From positions 744,001-808,000 of the forward strand of contig CP102404.1 of NCBI GenBank assembly GCA_024628785.1: 64,000 nt of DNA, in the 5' to 3' direction. The notes under the pieces were generated by a model. That model did not search any database. It saw only the letters and a list, made by a program, of their open reading frames with translations, and was not told the origin of the DNA. Positions 55,545 to 64,000 of this stretch are shown here, one piece after another. The DNA comes from Fusobacteria bacterium ZRK30. Its GTDB lineage: Bacteria; Fusobacteriota; Fusobacteriia; Fusobacteriales; Fusobacteriaceae. A program made the position numbers and the translations under genes. Position 1 is the stretch's first letter. Each line of letters starts with the position of its first letter.

Positions 55545-58500
55545 TACAAAAAAAATAATAATACTAATAGCTTCATTACTTTCTGTAGCAGCTTTAGGTG
55601 TAGAAACTCCTACGAACGAAGTAGAAAATTTAGAGTTAATAAGAAGTGAAGAGATGGAAATAGATAATAAAATGGGGATGCAAACAGATAACACTAGAGT
55701 TTATCTAAATGAAGGGGCTATATGGGCAACTAGAGATATAAATACAATTGAACCTGATATGAAAATAACAGTAAACAATGAAGCAGTAGTAGAAAGTGGA
55801 AATCTTAAACAAGAAATGAATTTTAGTGTGAAAACTAACTATGGATACTATGTAAAAAAGTGGGAATTAGCTATCTATCGTGGTGATGATATTAATCTTA
55901 TGGCACCAATAAAAACAATTACAGGTGATGAACTACATAATAATATGGATATAAAGTGGGATGGAATAGCTGAAGACTATGAGCTAAAGGGAGGGAGACA
56001 ACTCCTCTTTAGGTTAGTATCATGGGATGCAGAAGGAAATATGGATATTACCACTACAGGAGTAGTAGATCTAGTAAAAAAAGAAACAGATTTTACTATG
56101 GAAAATTTTGGAGAATTAGAAGATGACAAAAGAACATTTGGACAAGCAAAACTAATGCGTCATAATATTCCCGTGAATTCGGGAATGGTTAGATTTCATG
56201 GAACTAACCTAGTAGGAGTTGATAAAGTTATTATTGGACAAGAAGAATATACTATCGAAAAAGAAACACTTTTTGCGGAAGAATATCTTCCTACCGATAG
56301 ATACTTTATTCCTGTAGAAGTAGTCTATGATAATGAAGAAACTCAAGAGTATGAAATTTATGTTGAAATTCCGGAAAAATATTTTGTTCAGACTGGATTA
56401 GTAGATATGTATGTAGGTAAAAATTATGTCACTTCAAATAAAGAAGTTCTTAGTGTAGATTCTGAATATGATGGAGATATTTATAACCGTGGAAGGTTAG
56501 CATATTTTGGAATGGGAAAATTTAGTGATAAATTAAGAGTAACTGCACAGATGGATACCCGGGAAAATAATATAAAAGACTTGTTTAAAGATATATACAA
56601 AAGTGATAGCTATAATATTTTTGAAAGGGTAGATGATGACGATAGATATTACCCTACTTATGGTGATGAATCGACTATTCGTCGTGAAGTAAATACTCAA
56701 GGAAAACTATATCTTAGTGTAGATTATGATAAATCAAGATATTTATGGGGGAACTATAATACTGGTTTAACTGCTACAGAATTTAGTCAATATAACAGGA
56801 GTTTATATGGTGCTAAGGCTGACTATAGAACACGTAAGACTACTAGCTATGGAGAAGATAAATTAAATTTAGTTGGATTTGTCTCTGAACCAAATTTACT
56901 TTCTTCCCATGATGAATTTTTAGGAACAGGTGGAAGTCTATATTTTCTAAAACATGGAGATATAGCTGCTGGTAGTGACAAAGTAGCAATAAAATTAGTT
57001 AATAAAACTACTAAAGTCACTGAGGATATAATCTATATCCAAGAGGGTAAAGACTATGAAATAGATAATTATCAAGGACGTATTATCTTAACTAGACCAT
57101 TATCTGATATTTCTTCTGATTCTTTTGGATCTATCATACAAAACAATCCTAGAGATGGCTATGAAAATTATTTAGTTGTGGATTATGAATATATTCCAGA
57201 TGACTCTGATTCTATGGACAATTTAACGTTTGGAGGACGTGGAAAAGGATGGGTCAATGATTATATTGGAATAGGTGGGACCTATGTCAATGAAGAAAAA
57301 GATGCTCAAGATTACCAAATGATGGGAACTGATCTTACTTTAAGAGCCACTGAAGGGACATATTTAACAGCTGAATACAGTAAGTCAGAGGGAACTCAAG
57401 TTGATAGTAATTTTGTATCTTTTGATGGAGGACTAAATTTCAAAGAGATATCAAATTCTAATGTTAAAGATAAAGATGGAGAAGCATTTAGAGTAGCAGG
57501 AGTATTTAGTTTTTATGATCTAAGCCCAGAACTATTTAGTCCATATGGAAATGATATTAAAGTTTGGTATCAAAACAAAGATGCAGAGTATTCATATGCT
57601 TCTAAAGATGATAATCTTTCTTGGGAGAGCTATGGGACAGAAATTAGGTATCGTCCTAATAATAGCTTGCAATTTAAGTCGCGTTATCTTTCTACAATAG
57701 AAAGAGATATAAATGAAAAAAAAGTTACAGATACTGAAGAAGTTCAAGTTCAAGGAGAGTATGCTATTACCGATAAATTAAAAGTAGGAGCAGAGGCCAA
57801 ACATATTCAAGAATTGGAAAATGATAAATTGGGTAAAGGTAATCTTGTAGGTGGAATGGTTGAGTATGAATTTACAGAGGATACGAAGCTATATGTAAAA
57901 GCTCAAACAACTGTAAGCTCTAATGATGATTATAGTGATAATGATCTATATACTATTGGAGGAGAAACAGAGATCAACGATAAATTAAAGTTAACTGGAG
58001 AATATAGCACTGGTGATCGTGGGTATTCAGCAGATGCTACAGCTGATTATAGTTTATATGACGACTACGATATTTATTTAGGATATGTATTGGAAGAGAT
58101 GGAAGATTCTGATAAAAATAATGTGACCTTTGGGCAAAGAGCTAGCCTTACTAAGAAAGTGGATATTTATCAAGAAAATCAATTTGTGGATGAAAATAAC
58201 GGTAAGGGAAGAACAGATTCCTATGGAATAGATTATGAATATATTGAAGATTATAAAATAGGAGCAGCTTTGCAAACAGGGGAGTTAAAAAAAGATAATG
58301 AAGAAGATGTTCGTAGAAGAGCTATTAGCTTATATCAAAGTGCTGAAATCTCAAAATTAACTCTAAAGAATAAGATTGAATTTAGACAAGATAAGGGAGA
58401 TGAAAAGGTAAACCAATGGGTAACTACCAATAGCTTTAAATATAAGTGGACCAATGAATATACAATTGTAGGAAAATTAAATTATTCTAGGACAGATAAT

Positions 58501-59040
58501 AAAACTACGTCTAAAAAGGAAGCTGAATTTACAGAAGGCAATTTGGGACTAGCTTATAGGCCTATATACAACGATAAATTGAATTTTCTTACTAGATATA
58601 CCTATTTACAAGATCAAGAAAAGGAAAGTGACCGTGATATAGATTATTCCGATGAAAAGAGTCATATTTTTGAATTTGAAACAATTTATTCATATAATGC
58701 TAGATGGGATTTAGGATTGAAATTAGCAGGAAAGGATAAAAGTGAAATAATTGAGAGGGCCTCTGGAAATAATATTAAGATGAGGACGCAGATCTACCTG
58801 GTAGGGATGAAATCAACTTATCATATTATTAAAAATTGGGATATATTTTCTGAATATCATTGGAAATTTGATCAATATGAAAATGCTTTAGAGCAAGGTG
58901 CACTTATAAGCGTCAATAGACATTTGGGAAACAACCTTAAAGTTGGATTAGGTTATAATTTTTCTAGTTTTGAAGATGATCTTCGTTATGATGACTATGA
59001 TGCAAACGGTTGGTTTATTAATATTGTGGGTAAATTTTAA
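55537..59040 (+). CDS. Outer-membrane beta-barrel partner of the DUF11 giant
   Basis: The protein has 1167 residues, with a signal peptide (KIIILIASLLSVAALGVE). Residues ~60-290 are periplasmic beta domains, followed by GRLAYFGMGKFSDKLRVTAQ, DRYYPTYGDEST, YLWGNYNTG and FLGTGGSLYFLKHGDI blocks (~320-480). From ~540 it has dense alternating strands and a terminal Phe (WFINIVGKF), as for a large barrel. The middle motifs match those I know from the C-terminal half of giant proteobacterial DUF11 proteins. AAGGAG lies inside the giant gene and the ATG overlaps its stop, so the two are coupled. It probably exports or anchors the stalk. Confidence 0.88.
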   Translation: MANTKKIIILIASLLSVAALGVETPTNEVENLELIRSEEMEIDNKMGMQTDNTRVYLNEGAIWATRDINTIEPDMKITVNNEAVVESGNLKQEMNFSVKTNYGYYVKKWELAIYRGDDINLMAPIKTITGDELHNNMDIKWDGIAEDYELKGGRQLLFRLVSWDAEGNMDITTTGVVDLVKKETDFTMENFGELEDDKRTFGQAKLMRHNIPVNSGMVRFHGTNLVGVDKVIIGQEEYTIEKETLFAEEYLPTDRYFIPVEVVYDNEETQEYEIYVEIPEKYFVQTGLVDMYVGKNYVTSNKEVLSVDSEYDGDIYNRGRLAYFGMGKFSDKLRVTAQMDTRENNIKDLFKDIYKSDSYNIFERVDDDDRYYPTYGDESTIRREVNTQGKLYLSVDYDKSRYLWGNYNTGLTATEFSQYNRSLYGAKADYRTRKTTSYGEDKLNLVGFVSEPNLLSSHDEFLGTGGSLYFLKHGDIAAGSDKVAIKLVNKTTKVTEDIIYIQEGKDYEIDNYQGRIILTRPLSDISSDSFGSIIQNNPRDGYENYLVVDYEYIPDDSDSMDNLTFGGRGKGWVNDYIGIGGTYVNEEKDAQDYQMMGTDLTLRATEGTYLTAEYSKSEGTQVDSNFVSFDGGLNFKEISNSNVKDKDGEAFRVAGVFSFYDLSPELFSPYGNDIKVWYQNKDAEYSYASKDDNLSWESYGTEIRYRPNNSLQFKSRYLSTIERDINEKKVTDTEEVQVQGEYAITDKLKVGAEAKHIQELENDKLGKGNLVGGMVEYEFTEDTKLYVKAQTTVSSNDDYSDNDLYTIGGETEINDKLKLTGEYSTGDRGYSADATADYSLYDDYDIYLGYVLEEMEDSDKNNVTFGQRASLTKKVDIYQENQFVDENNGKGRTDSYGIDYEYIEDYKIGAALQTGELKKDNEEDVRRRAISLYQSAEISKLTLKNKIEFRQDKGDEKVNQWVTTNSFKYKWTNEYTIVGKLNYSRTDNKTTSKKEAEFTEGNLGLAYRPIYNDKLNFLTRYTYLQDQEKESDRDIDYSDEKSHIFEFETIYSYNARWDLGLKLAGKDKSEIIERASGNNIKMRTQIYLVGMKSTYHIIKNWDIFSEYHWKFDQYENALEQGALISVNRHLGNNLKVGLGYNFSSFEDDLRYDDYDANGWFINIVGKF

Positions 59041-59055
59041 AAAGGTGGTTAATAC

Positions 59056-59517
59056 ATGAAAAAACTTTTTTTATTAGTTATGGTTCTTACACTTATTTCT
59101 TGTGCTGAACCAAACTATAGAGAAGATAAAAAAATTGTAATCAGAAAAATTCCAAGGGTAATCTTAAAACTTACTCTTAATGCAGGGGCTAATTTTGATT
59201 TTGATAAGTCAGTCCTTCTAAATAAAGATATTCCTAAATTAAATGAATTTATAGACAAAATTAAAGAATTAGAAGGAACTTTAATTATAATTGGGCATAC
59301 TGATACAAATGGTAGTTATGAATATAATAATAAACTTTCTATGAGAAGAGCTAAGGCTGTAGAGAACTATATGGAGGAAAGGTTAGACTTTGATAAATAT
59401 CAATTAGAAGTCCGTGGAAAAGGGGAACAAGAGCCTATTTATAAACCTGAAAAATCAATTCCTGAAATGGCAGCTAATCGACGTGTAGAAATTACATTTA
59501 TAGAAACGAATAAATAA
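59056..59517 (+). CDS. OmpA-type peptidoglycan-binding lipoprotein
   Basis: A 153-residue lipoprotein with lipobox LTLISCAEP (Cys near 16) and an OmpA domain: FDFDKSVLLNKDIPKLNEFI, LIIIGHTDTNGSYEYNNKLS, MRRAKAVENYM and NRRVEITF, with the Asp and Arg that bind diaminopimelate. AAAGGTGG precedes ATG 59056, 15 bases after the barrel gene. It is the third member of the operon and probably ties the barrel to the wall. The 160 bases that follow hold no gene. Confidence 0.92.
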   Translation: MKKLFLLVMVLTLISCAEPNYREDKKIVIRKIPRVILKLTLNAGANFDFDKSVLLNKDIPKLNEFIDKIKELEGTLIIIGHTDTNGSYEYNNKLSMRRAKAVENYMEERLDFDKYQLEVRGKGEQEPIYKPEKSIPEMAANRRVEITFIETNK

Positions 59518-59676
59518 TTCACTTATCCTAAAATGTCTATAGAAAGGTAAGAATATTAAAGAGTTGTCTATTATGAAAACAGATATAAAAAAATAGATAT
59601 ATGAAGTTATTTTAAAATTTACTTTTAAAGTAACTTTTTATTATTCTAAATAATGTAATTAAAATTAGGAGGCATT

Positions 59677-61362
59677 ATGTCGATAGAAGATTTTAAAAAA
59701 ATGAGAACTCTATATGAAAAAGGAAAGTATACAGTGGTGCTATTAAATATAGATCATGTCATAAATAGAATGGGAAAAGACTTAACGGAAGAAGAAGTTA
59801 CAGAATTATCTAAATTGTATTTTTTAAAAAGTGAGGTATTAAATGCTATGGGAAATCCAAATGAAGCCTTAGAGATGGTTAAAGTTTCTTACCATTACAA
59901 AAAAGGTATAGAGAATACATCTTTTTTAGCATATTTAAATAATAGTTTAGGCAATTATGAAGAATCCATTAAATATTTAGAGGAAGTTTCAAAAAAAGGA
60001 AGAGATGATGAGTGGATACACAGTGAAAAAGGGTCTACATTAAATGCGCTGGGAAGATCAAAAGAGGCTTTAGAAAATTTATTGAGAGCCAAAGAACTTG
60101 GGCGAAAGGATCCCTGGATCTTTAATGAATTGGGAACAACCTATCGAATACTTCAAAGAAAAAAAGATTCGCTAGATATCTTGTATAAGGGGTTGGAAAT
60201 TTCAGGTGGTTGGAATAAAGAGATAATACAAAATATAGGAATAATACTATACGAATTAAAAGATTATAAACAATCTTTAAGGTGGCTGTCTAAAATCGAA
60301 ATATTAAATGAGAATGAAAGTTCTATAATAATAGAATATTTAATAAAAAATAATATTGAATTAGAAAAGTTTCAACAAGTAGAAGACCTTATATCAGATC
60401 TAAAAAATATTGATTTTATTATTTATCTTGGGGATTATCTTCTCCATAAAAATTTGCAGCAGGTTTATTTTAATTGTCTAGAATCAATTAAAGAAAAAAA
60501 ATCATTATTTTTAGCTAAAATAAAAATAGAACAATGTAGAGCATTAGAAATATTAGAATCTGATAATATAGACAATGAAACCATATTAGCAAAAGCTAAG
60601 GAAGCTTTACTCTGTTGTGAACAATATGTTGGTAATAATCCAGGAGCAGAAAATGAGCTGTGTTATGAGATAGGGTTTTGTTTGACACGGTTAAAAAGGT
60701 ATTGTGAAGGTTGGAATTATCTTGTGAATGCTAAAATAATCTCTACAAATGAAAAAGAGGTTCAAAAGATAGATGAAGAACTTATAAAAAATCTAAATAA
60801 TCACGTAAAAGATTCAAAAGAGAGGATAAAAAAAAATCAATTAACACCAACACTACTATATGAACTTGGTTTTGCCCTGATAAGATTAGGAAGACAAGAG
60901 GAAGGTTTAGAATATCTATTGAAGGCAGAAAAACAAGGTAATGATAGTTATGATAATTATAGTGAAATAATTTGTACTTTTTATAATTTAGAAAAATATA
61001 CTGAAACACTTGAGTATATAAAAAAAGTAGATTTAAAGGATATGAGTGAAAACAATTTTAATTTACATATATTTTTTATGGATATAATTGGACAGTCATT
61101 TTTTGAGCTAAAACTCTATCAAGAAGCTATAGTGGTATTTGAGACGTTAATCTCTTTAAGCTCCCAAAATAACCCTAAACTCTTGATGAATTTAGGAGAC
61201 TGCTACAGAGAAGTCGAGAGATACCAAGATTCTATGAAATGTTTTCTAAAAGCTAAAAAATTAGCAAAAACGGATTTAGAATTGGAATTAATAACAGAGT
61301 CTATTGTGTGGAATATAAGAGAAAAAGAAAAAGCTAGGAAACCTAATTTAAAAAAAATATAA
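59677..61362 (+). CDS. TPR-repeat protein
   Basis: A 561-residue cytoplasmic protein made almost wholly of tetratricopeptide repeats, e.g. NEALEMVKVSYHYKKG, SLGNYEESIKYLEEVSKKGR, ALGRSKEALENLLRAKELGR and LGDCYREVERYQDSMKCFLK. No signal peptide. TPR proteins of this type (NMD/YwqK-neighbour type) occur with immunity clusters and surface loci; the role here is unknown. AGGAGG precedes ATG 59677. Confidence 0.85.
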   Translation: MSIEDFKKMRTLYEKGKYTVVLLNIDHVINRMGKDLTEEEVTELSKLYFLKSEVLNAMGNPNEALEMVKVSYHYKKGIENTSFLAYLNNSLGNYEESIKYLEEVSKKGRDDEWIHSEKGSTLNALGRSKEALENLLRAKELGRKDPWIFNELGTTYRILQRKKDSLDILYKGLEISGGWNKEIIQNIGIILYELKDYKQSLRWLSKIEILNENESSIIIEYLIKNNIELEKFQQVEDLISDLKNIDFIIYLGDYLLHKNLQQVYFNCLESIKEKKSLFLAKIKIEQCRALEILESDNIDNETILAKAKEALLCCEQYVGNNPGAENELCYEIGFCLTRLKRYCEGWNYLVNAKIISTNEKEVQKIDEELIKNLNNHVKDSKERIKKNQLTPTLLYELGFALIRLGRQEEGLEYLLKAEKQGNDSYDNYSEIICTFYNLEKYTETLEYIKKVDLKDMSENNFNLHIFFMDIIGQSFFELKLYQEAIVVFETLISLSSQNNPKLLMNLGDCYREVERYQDSMKCFLKAKKLAKTDLELELITESIVWNIREKEKARKPNLKKI

Positions 61363-61428
61363 TAATAGAAGAACTTAAAATAAAAAAATTGAATATTCGG
61401 GTAAAATTCAAAAATTAGAGAATGAAAT

Positions 61429-61459
61429 AAAAAAAGGAGACTAAATATCTCCTTTTTTT
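61429..61459 (+). terminator. Terminator of the TPR gene
   Basis: AAAAAAAGGAGA and TCTCCTTTTTTT form a perfect 12-bp stem around CTAAATA. Confidence 0.9.
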
Positions 61460-61605
61460 ATTTTAAAACCTACTAAAGCAAAGGAATATAAATAGTTTTT
61501 TCAAATTTTATATTTTAACATAAACACAAAAAAAAAACAATTCATATGAGTGATGTTCTAAAATAGAAAATTCATTATAATATAAATTATTTAACTTACA
61601 TTACA

Positions 61606-61653
61606 ACAAAGGGGGAAGGGCCTGACCAGCCTCTGGAGAGGAATAGTACTTAG
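61606..61653 (+). pseudogene. OmpA-domain relic 2
   Basis: Sixteen codons read TKGEGPDQPLERNST and a stop. They correspond to the C-terminal G(E)G-DxPL-xN-T motif of OmpA domains and align with the damaged end at 16251-16280. The rest of the domain is gone. Confidence 0.55.
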
Positions 61654-61763
61654 AAAAAACAGGAGGATAGAGATAAAATATTAACTTACCTAAACAAGTA
61701 AGGATAAACTAGTCAAGAGGTATCATTATTATGTGGCTAGTAAATTAAATGGAGGTGTATATC

Positions 61764-62060
61764 ATGGCCATTGAAGAAATTTATAATGAAATTTATATAA
61801 GTATGCAAATCTCAAAAAATAAGGGGATCAAAATGGTTCTAAATAATAGCCTTGAGAGTGTTTTATTTGTTGTTGTTGGTGAAGATGAAGTAGCTTTAAA
61901 TTCTGATGATAAAGGTTGCTATATCTATAGAACAGGGGTCCACATAGATGAGTTAATAAAAAAGATTATATTGGAAAAGGGAAATAGAGAGAAAATTAAA
62001 TTACGAAATTTTTTTTTGATTAGCCATATTAAAATATGGGGGGAATGTCCAATACTTTAA
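61764..62060 (+). CDS. Hypothetical 98-residue protein
   Basis: The in-frame ATG at 61749 overlaps the ribosome site GGAGGTG, so ATG 61764 is used. The protein is small, soluble and alpha/beta (MVLNNSLESVLFVVVGEDEV, YIYRTGVHIDELIKKIIL). No family recognised. It sits between relics of an autotransporter locus. From 62061 to 62233 nothing else is visible. Confidence 0.6.
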   Translation: MAIEEIYNEIYISMQISKNKGIKMVLNNSLESVLFVVVGEDEVALNSDDKGCYIYRTGVHIDELIKKIILEKGNREKIKLRNFFLISHIKIWGECPIL

Positions 62061-62233
62061 TATAGCTGAAAATTAAAAAGAATTAAAAGCTCTTTTCAAT
62101 TGAAGAATGGTTTTTAAGGTATGTATAACAGTAAATTCAAAATTATAACTTTTTGAGAGCTAATAAAATTTTATTTTTTCAATTTTAGTGGAATCAGGAC
62201 AACACTTTAAAAAAGACTACAAAGGGGGGAGAG

Positions 62234-62284
62234 ATGACAGGTAAATTAGAGAAAGAGCTGAAAAGATTTTTAAAAAGAAGATAA
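62234..62284 (+). pseudogene. Autotransporter N-terminal stub
   Basis: After AGGGGGGAGAG, ATG 62234 opens only 16 codons (MTGKLEKELKRFLKRR) and stops. LKRFLKR matches the extended signal-peptide start of the autotransporter at 11671, so this is the beginning of a deleted autotransporter gene with its translation signals still in place. Confidence 0.6.
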
Positions 62285-62292
62285 TAGGTAGT

Positions 62293-62342
62293 AAAAAAGG
62301 TTTCTGCATTAGCAGAGACCTTTTTTTGAAGGCTGAGCCTTC
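62293..62342 (+). terminator. Terminator followed by a second hairpin
   Basis: AAAAAAGGTTTCTGC and GCAGAGACCTTTTTT form a terminator (62293-62327). It is followed directly by GAAGGCT-G-AGCCTTC (62328-62342). From 62343 to 62553 no gene is visible. Confidence 0.8.
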
Positions 62343-62553
62343 ACCCAGAAAGGATGTATATGGCTATAAAATTATGATTATATTTTAGCGTGATAAATTT
62401 TATAAAATAGAAATAAGAGAGATAAACAAATTCTTGCCTCAAAAAAGTCCTCAAAGAGTGAGGATTAGGAGTTGAAATCTTTTGACCTTAAGGTTTTGAA
62501 TTTTATCAACAGATATTATTGACAGTTCATCAAAGGGTTTCATTTGATATAAG

Positions 62554-62727
62554 TCCATTTTTTAGCAGCTATTTGAATTGCTAGAGACATTGCACTGTTG
62601 TAATCTTCAAAAGAGATATATCTTTAAATTTTGCGTGTTTCTTATATTTTGTTTAAATAATTTGTTATAAATAGTAATTTCATAGACTATTTTCCTTAAT
62701 TTTAACATCTTTGTTTTGTTCGCGCAT
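62554..62727 (-). pseudogene. Decayed minus-strand gene, copy B
   Basis: Minus-strand pieces MREQNKDVKIKENSL, EITIYNKLFKQNIRNTQNLK and FEDYNSAMSLAIQIAAKKWT lie in successive frames, separated by stops. DNA similarity to copy A (25668-25830) runs over the whole stretch, so both derive from one ancestral gene. I cannot name the family. Confidence 0.5.
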
Positions 62728-62736
62728 AAACTTACA

Positions 62737-62765
62737 ATTATATCAGAAATAAATAAAAAATACAA
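62737..62765 (-). promoter_or_regulatory. Minus-strand promoter, repeat copy B
   Basis: Read on the minus strand: TTGTAT, 17 bases, TATAAT; nearly identical to copy A. It points away from the surface-protein gene at 63009, as copy C does from the autotransporter. From 62816 to 63008 only the ribosome site of that gene is visible. Confidence 0.65.
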
Positions 62766-63008
62766 TTAGCAGTAGCAGAAAAAATAAAGTGATTATTAGT
62801 TATTATACAGAGAATAACCATTTTGTTAATTTAAATATATCTAAGTTGAAAAAATGGTAGAGAAATAGAATACTAAGGGGGTTTTTAACAATTTCTAGAA
62901 TTCCTAGTCATAAATTAGTTAAATATAAATCATAAAAATAGAGGAATTTATGATATGACTATCTCAGTTTAAGTCTATTTAGTATTACTAGTTTAAGGAG
63001 GAAAAGTT

Positions 63009-64000
63009 ATGAAATTAAATGTTTATGAAAGATACGAAAAGAGAAGGCTGAAGAAAAAGATTAAAATAACTATTGCAACTTTAGTTGCTTTACTTATTTC
63101 AGGAAATTTTAGCTACGCTTTTAATCTAATTAATTATAATGGAGTTGAAAATTTAAATTCGGAGTTAAAAAAAAGGATGGTTCCTTTAAATTTAGATAAA
63201 AAAATTAATGAACCATTAGATGAAGAGGAAATAGATGCTAATGAAGCATTGATATTTTTTGATTATAATAAAACTCAAAGGAAAAGAGATAAAGACGGAA
63301 CGCCAGATGAAGATGATGCCTTTCCACTAGATCCAGATGAAGACACAGATGATGACGGCGATGGAATCCCAGATAATGAAGAGATAGAAGGGGACGACGA
63401 CGGAGATGGAGTTCCGGATGAAGATGATGCCTTCCCAGAAGATCCAAATGAGGATACAGACACAGATGGAGATGGAACAGGAGATAACGAAGACACAGAT
63501 GATGATGGCGATGGAATCCTAGATAATGAAGAGATAGAAGGGGATGACGATGGAGACGGAACGCCGGATGAAGATGATGCCTTCCCAGAAGATCCAAATG
63601 AGGATACAGACACAGATGGAGATGGAACAGGAGATAATGAAGACACAGATGATGATGGCGATGGAATCCTAGATGAAGATGATGCGTTCCCAGAAGATCC
63701 AAATGAGGATACCGACACAGATGGAGATGGGACAGGAGATAATGAGGATACGGATGATGATGGAGATGGAATCCTAGATAATGAAGAGATAGAAGGGGAT
63801 GACGATGGAGACGGAACGCCGGATGAAGATGATGCCTTCCCAGAAGATCCAAATGAGGATACAGACACAGATGGAGATGGAACAGGAGACAATGAAGATC
63901 TAGATGATGATAATGATGGAACTCTAGATGAAGATGACGCGTTTCCAGAAGACCCAGATGAAGACACAGATACAGATGGAGATGGGACAGGAGATAATGA
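63009..64000 (+). CDS. Thrombospondin type 3-repeat surface protein, N-terminal part
   Basis: AAGGAGG precedes ATG 63009 and the frame stays open to the right edge (330 codons seen). The start RRLKKKIKITIATLVALLIS is an extended signal peptide like that of the autotransporter. From residue ~97 the chain is pure TSP3-type calcium-binding repeat (DxDxDGxxDxxE): DDAFPEDPNEDTDTDGDGTG and DNEEIEGDDDGDGTPDEDD alternate, with near-identical DNA units of about 150 bases. Such acidic stalks stiffen on calcium binding. The C-terminal anchor lies outside the window; an autotransporter barrel or OmpA domain would be expected. Confidence 0.88.
   Translation, partial: MKLNVYERYEKRRLKKKIKITIATLVALLISGNFSYAFNLINYNGVENLNSELKKRMVPLNLDKKINEPLDEEEIDANEALIFFDYNKTQRKRDKDGTPDEDDAFPLDPDEDTDDDGDGIPDNEEIEGDDDGDGVPDEDDAFPEDPNEDTDTDGDGTGDNEDTDDDGDGILDNEEIEGDDDGDGTPDEDDAFPEDPNEDTDTDGDGTGDNEDTDDDGDGILDEDDAFPEDPNEDTDTDGDGTGDNEDTDDDGDGILDNEEIEGDDDGDGTPDEDDAFPEDPNEDTDTDGDGTGDNEDLDDDNDGTLDEDDAFPEDPDEDTDTDGDGTGDN
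63345..64000 (+). repeat. Long tandem DNA repeats in the TSP3 region
   Basis: Units such as 63489-63640 and 63746-63893 are almost identical at DNA level, with shorter units inside (GATGAAGATGATGCCTTCCC occurs repeatedly). The near identity implies recent expansion or recombination and makes assembly collapse likely. Confidence 0.85.

Noticed and set aside
63238-63967. Long minus-strand open frames rich in Ser/His opposite the TSP3 gene
   Set aside because: They are shadows of the acidic Asp/Gly repeat on the plus strand, which has the ribosome site and signal peptide.
63300-64000. CRISPR-like regular repeats
   Set aside because: The repeats are in frame, unequal in length and encode TSP3-type calcium motifs; there are no unique spacers and no cas genes.
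1-64000. tRNA and rRNA genes
   Set aside because: No cloverleaf or rRNA segment was recognised by eye on either strand; a tRNAscan run would settle it.

Overview
The window is AT-rich Gram-negative chromosome. Fusobacterial-style autotransporters and OmpA proteins, AGGAGG ribosome sites, asrABC sulfite reductase, an RFN-controlled ImpX-like transporter and a complete heme/siroheme set point to Fusobacteriota, probably a marine Psychrilyobacter/Ilyobacter/Propionigenium-type bacterium. This placement is inferred from gene content, not from a marker gene.

1-10.9 kb is conserved metabolism. The end of hemC is followed by cobA-hemD, hemB, hemL, sirC and a four-cysteine Crp/Fnr regulator. Then come an FNT channel, asrA, asrB, asrC and a short CbiX/SirB chelatase. 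CobA, SirC and SirB make the siroheme that AsrC needs; the FNT protein probably exports the hydrosulfide that AsrABC produces. pepA follows with its own promoter and terminator.

10.9-21.6 kb looks like an insertion. A ~52-bp copy of the 3' end of pepA lies at each end. Between them are a large autotransporter, a broken OmpA domain, small unknown and membrane genes, and a 625-residue MORN/YwqK lipoprotein. 21.7-25.3 kb is ordinary: cobB, an M48 lipoprotein peptidase, and an FMN riboswitch in front of an EamA-type riboflavin transporter.

26-38.4 kb is accessory. It holds ankyrin giants, two SMI1/KNR4 (SUKH) proteins, a YwqG/DUF1963 protein, and an 826-residue chimera of LRR, MORN and DUF4241-like parts. 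These are families used as immunity proteins against polymorphic toxins, yet no toxin is visible, so the region looks like an orphan immunity array. IS110 and MscS relics are mixed in. 38.4-44 kb carries three paralogous Crp-like regulators, a minus-strand zinc-ribbon microprotein, an OmpA porin and a YbaY-type lipoprotein.

44-59.5 kb is the most striking part. A c-di-GMP-I riboswitch with a terminator precedes a ~3780-residue DUF11-repeat stalk protein (about 24 repeats, split by one frameshift), an 1167-residue outer-membrane barrel protein that overlaps it, and an OmpA-type lipoprotein. I read this as a c-di-GMP-controlled three-part surface structure. The window ends with a TPR protein, relics of another autotransporter locus, and the start of a calcium-binding (thrombospondin type 3 repeat) surface protein. 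Three diverged copies of a minus-strand promoter (TTGTWT-17-TATAAT) and decayed minus-strand reading frames sit at 11.1-11.6, 25.7-25.9 and 62.5-62.8 kb.
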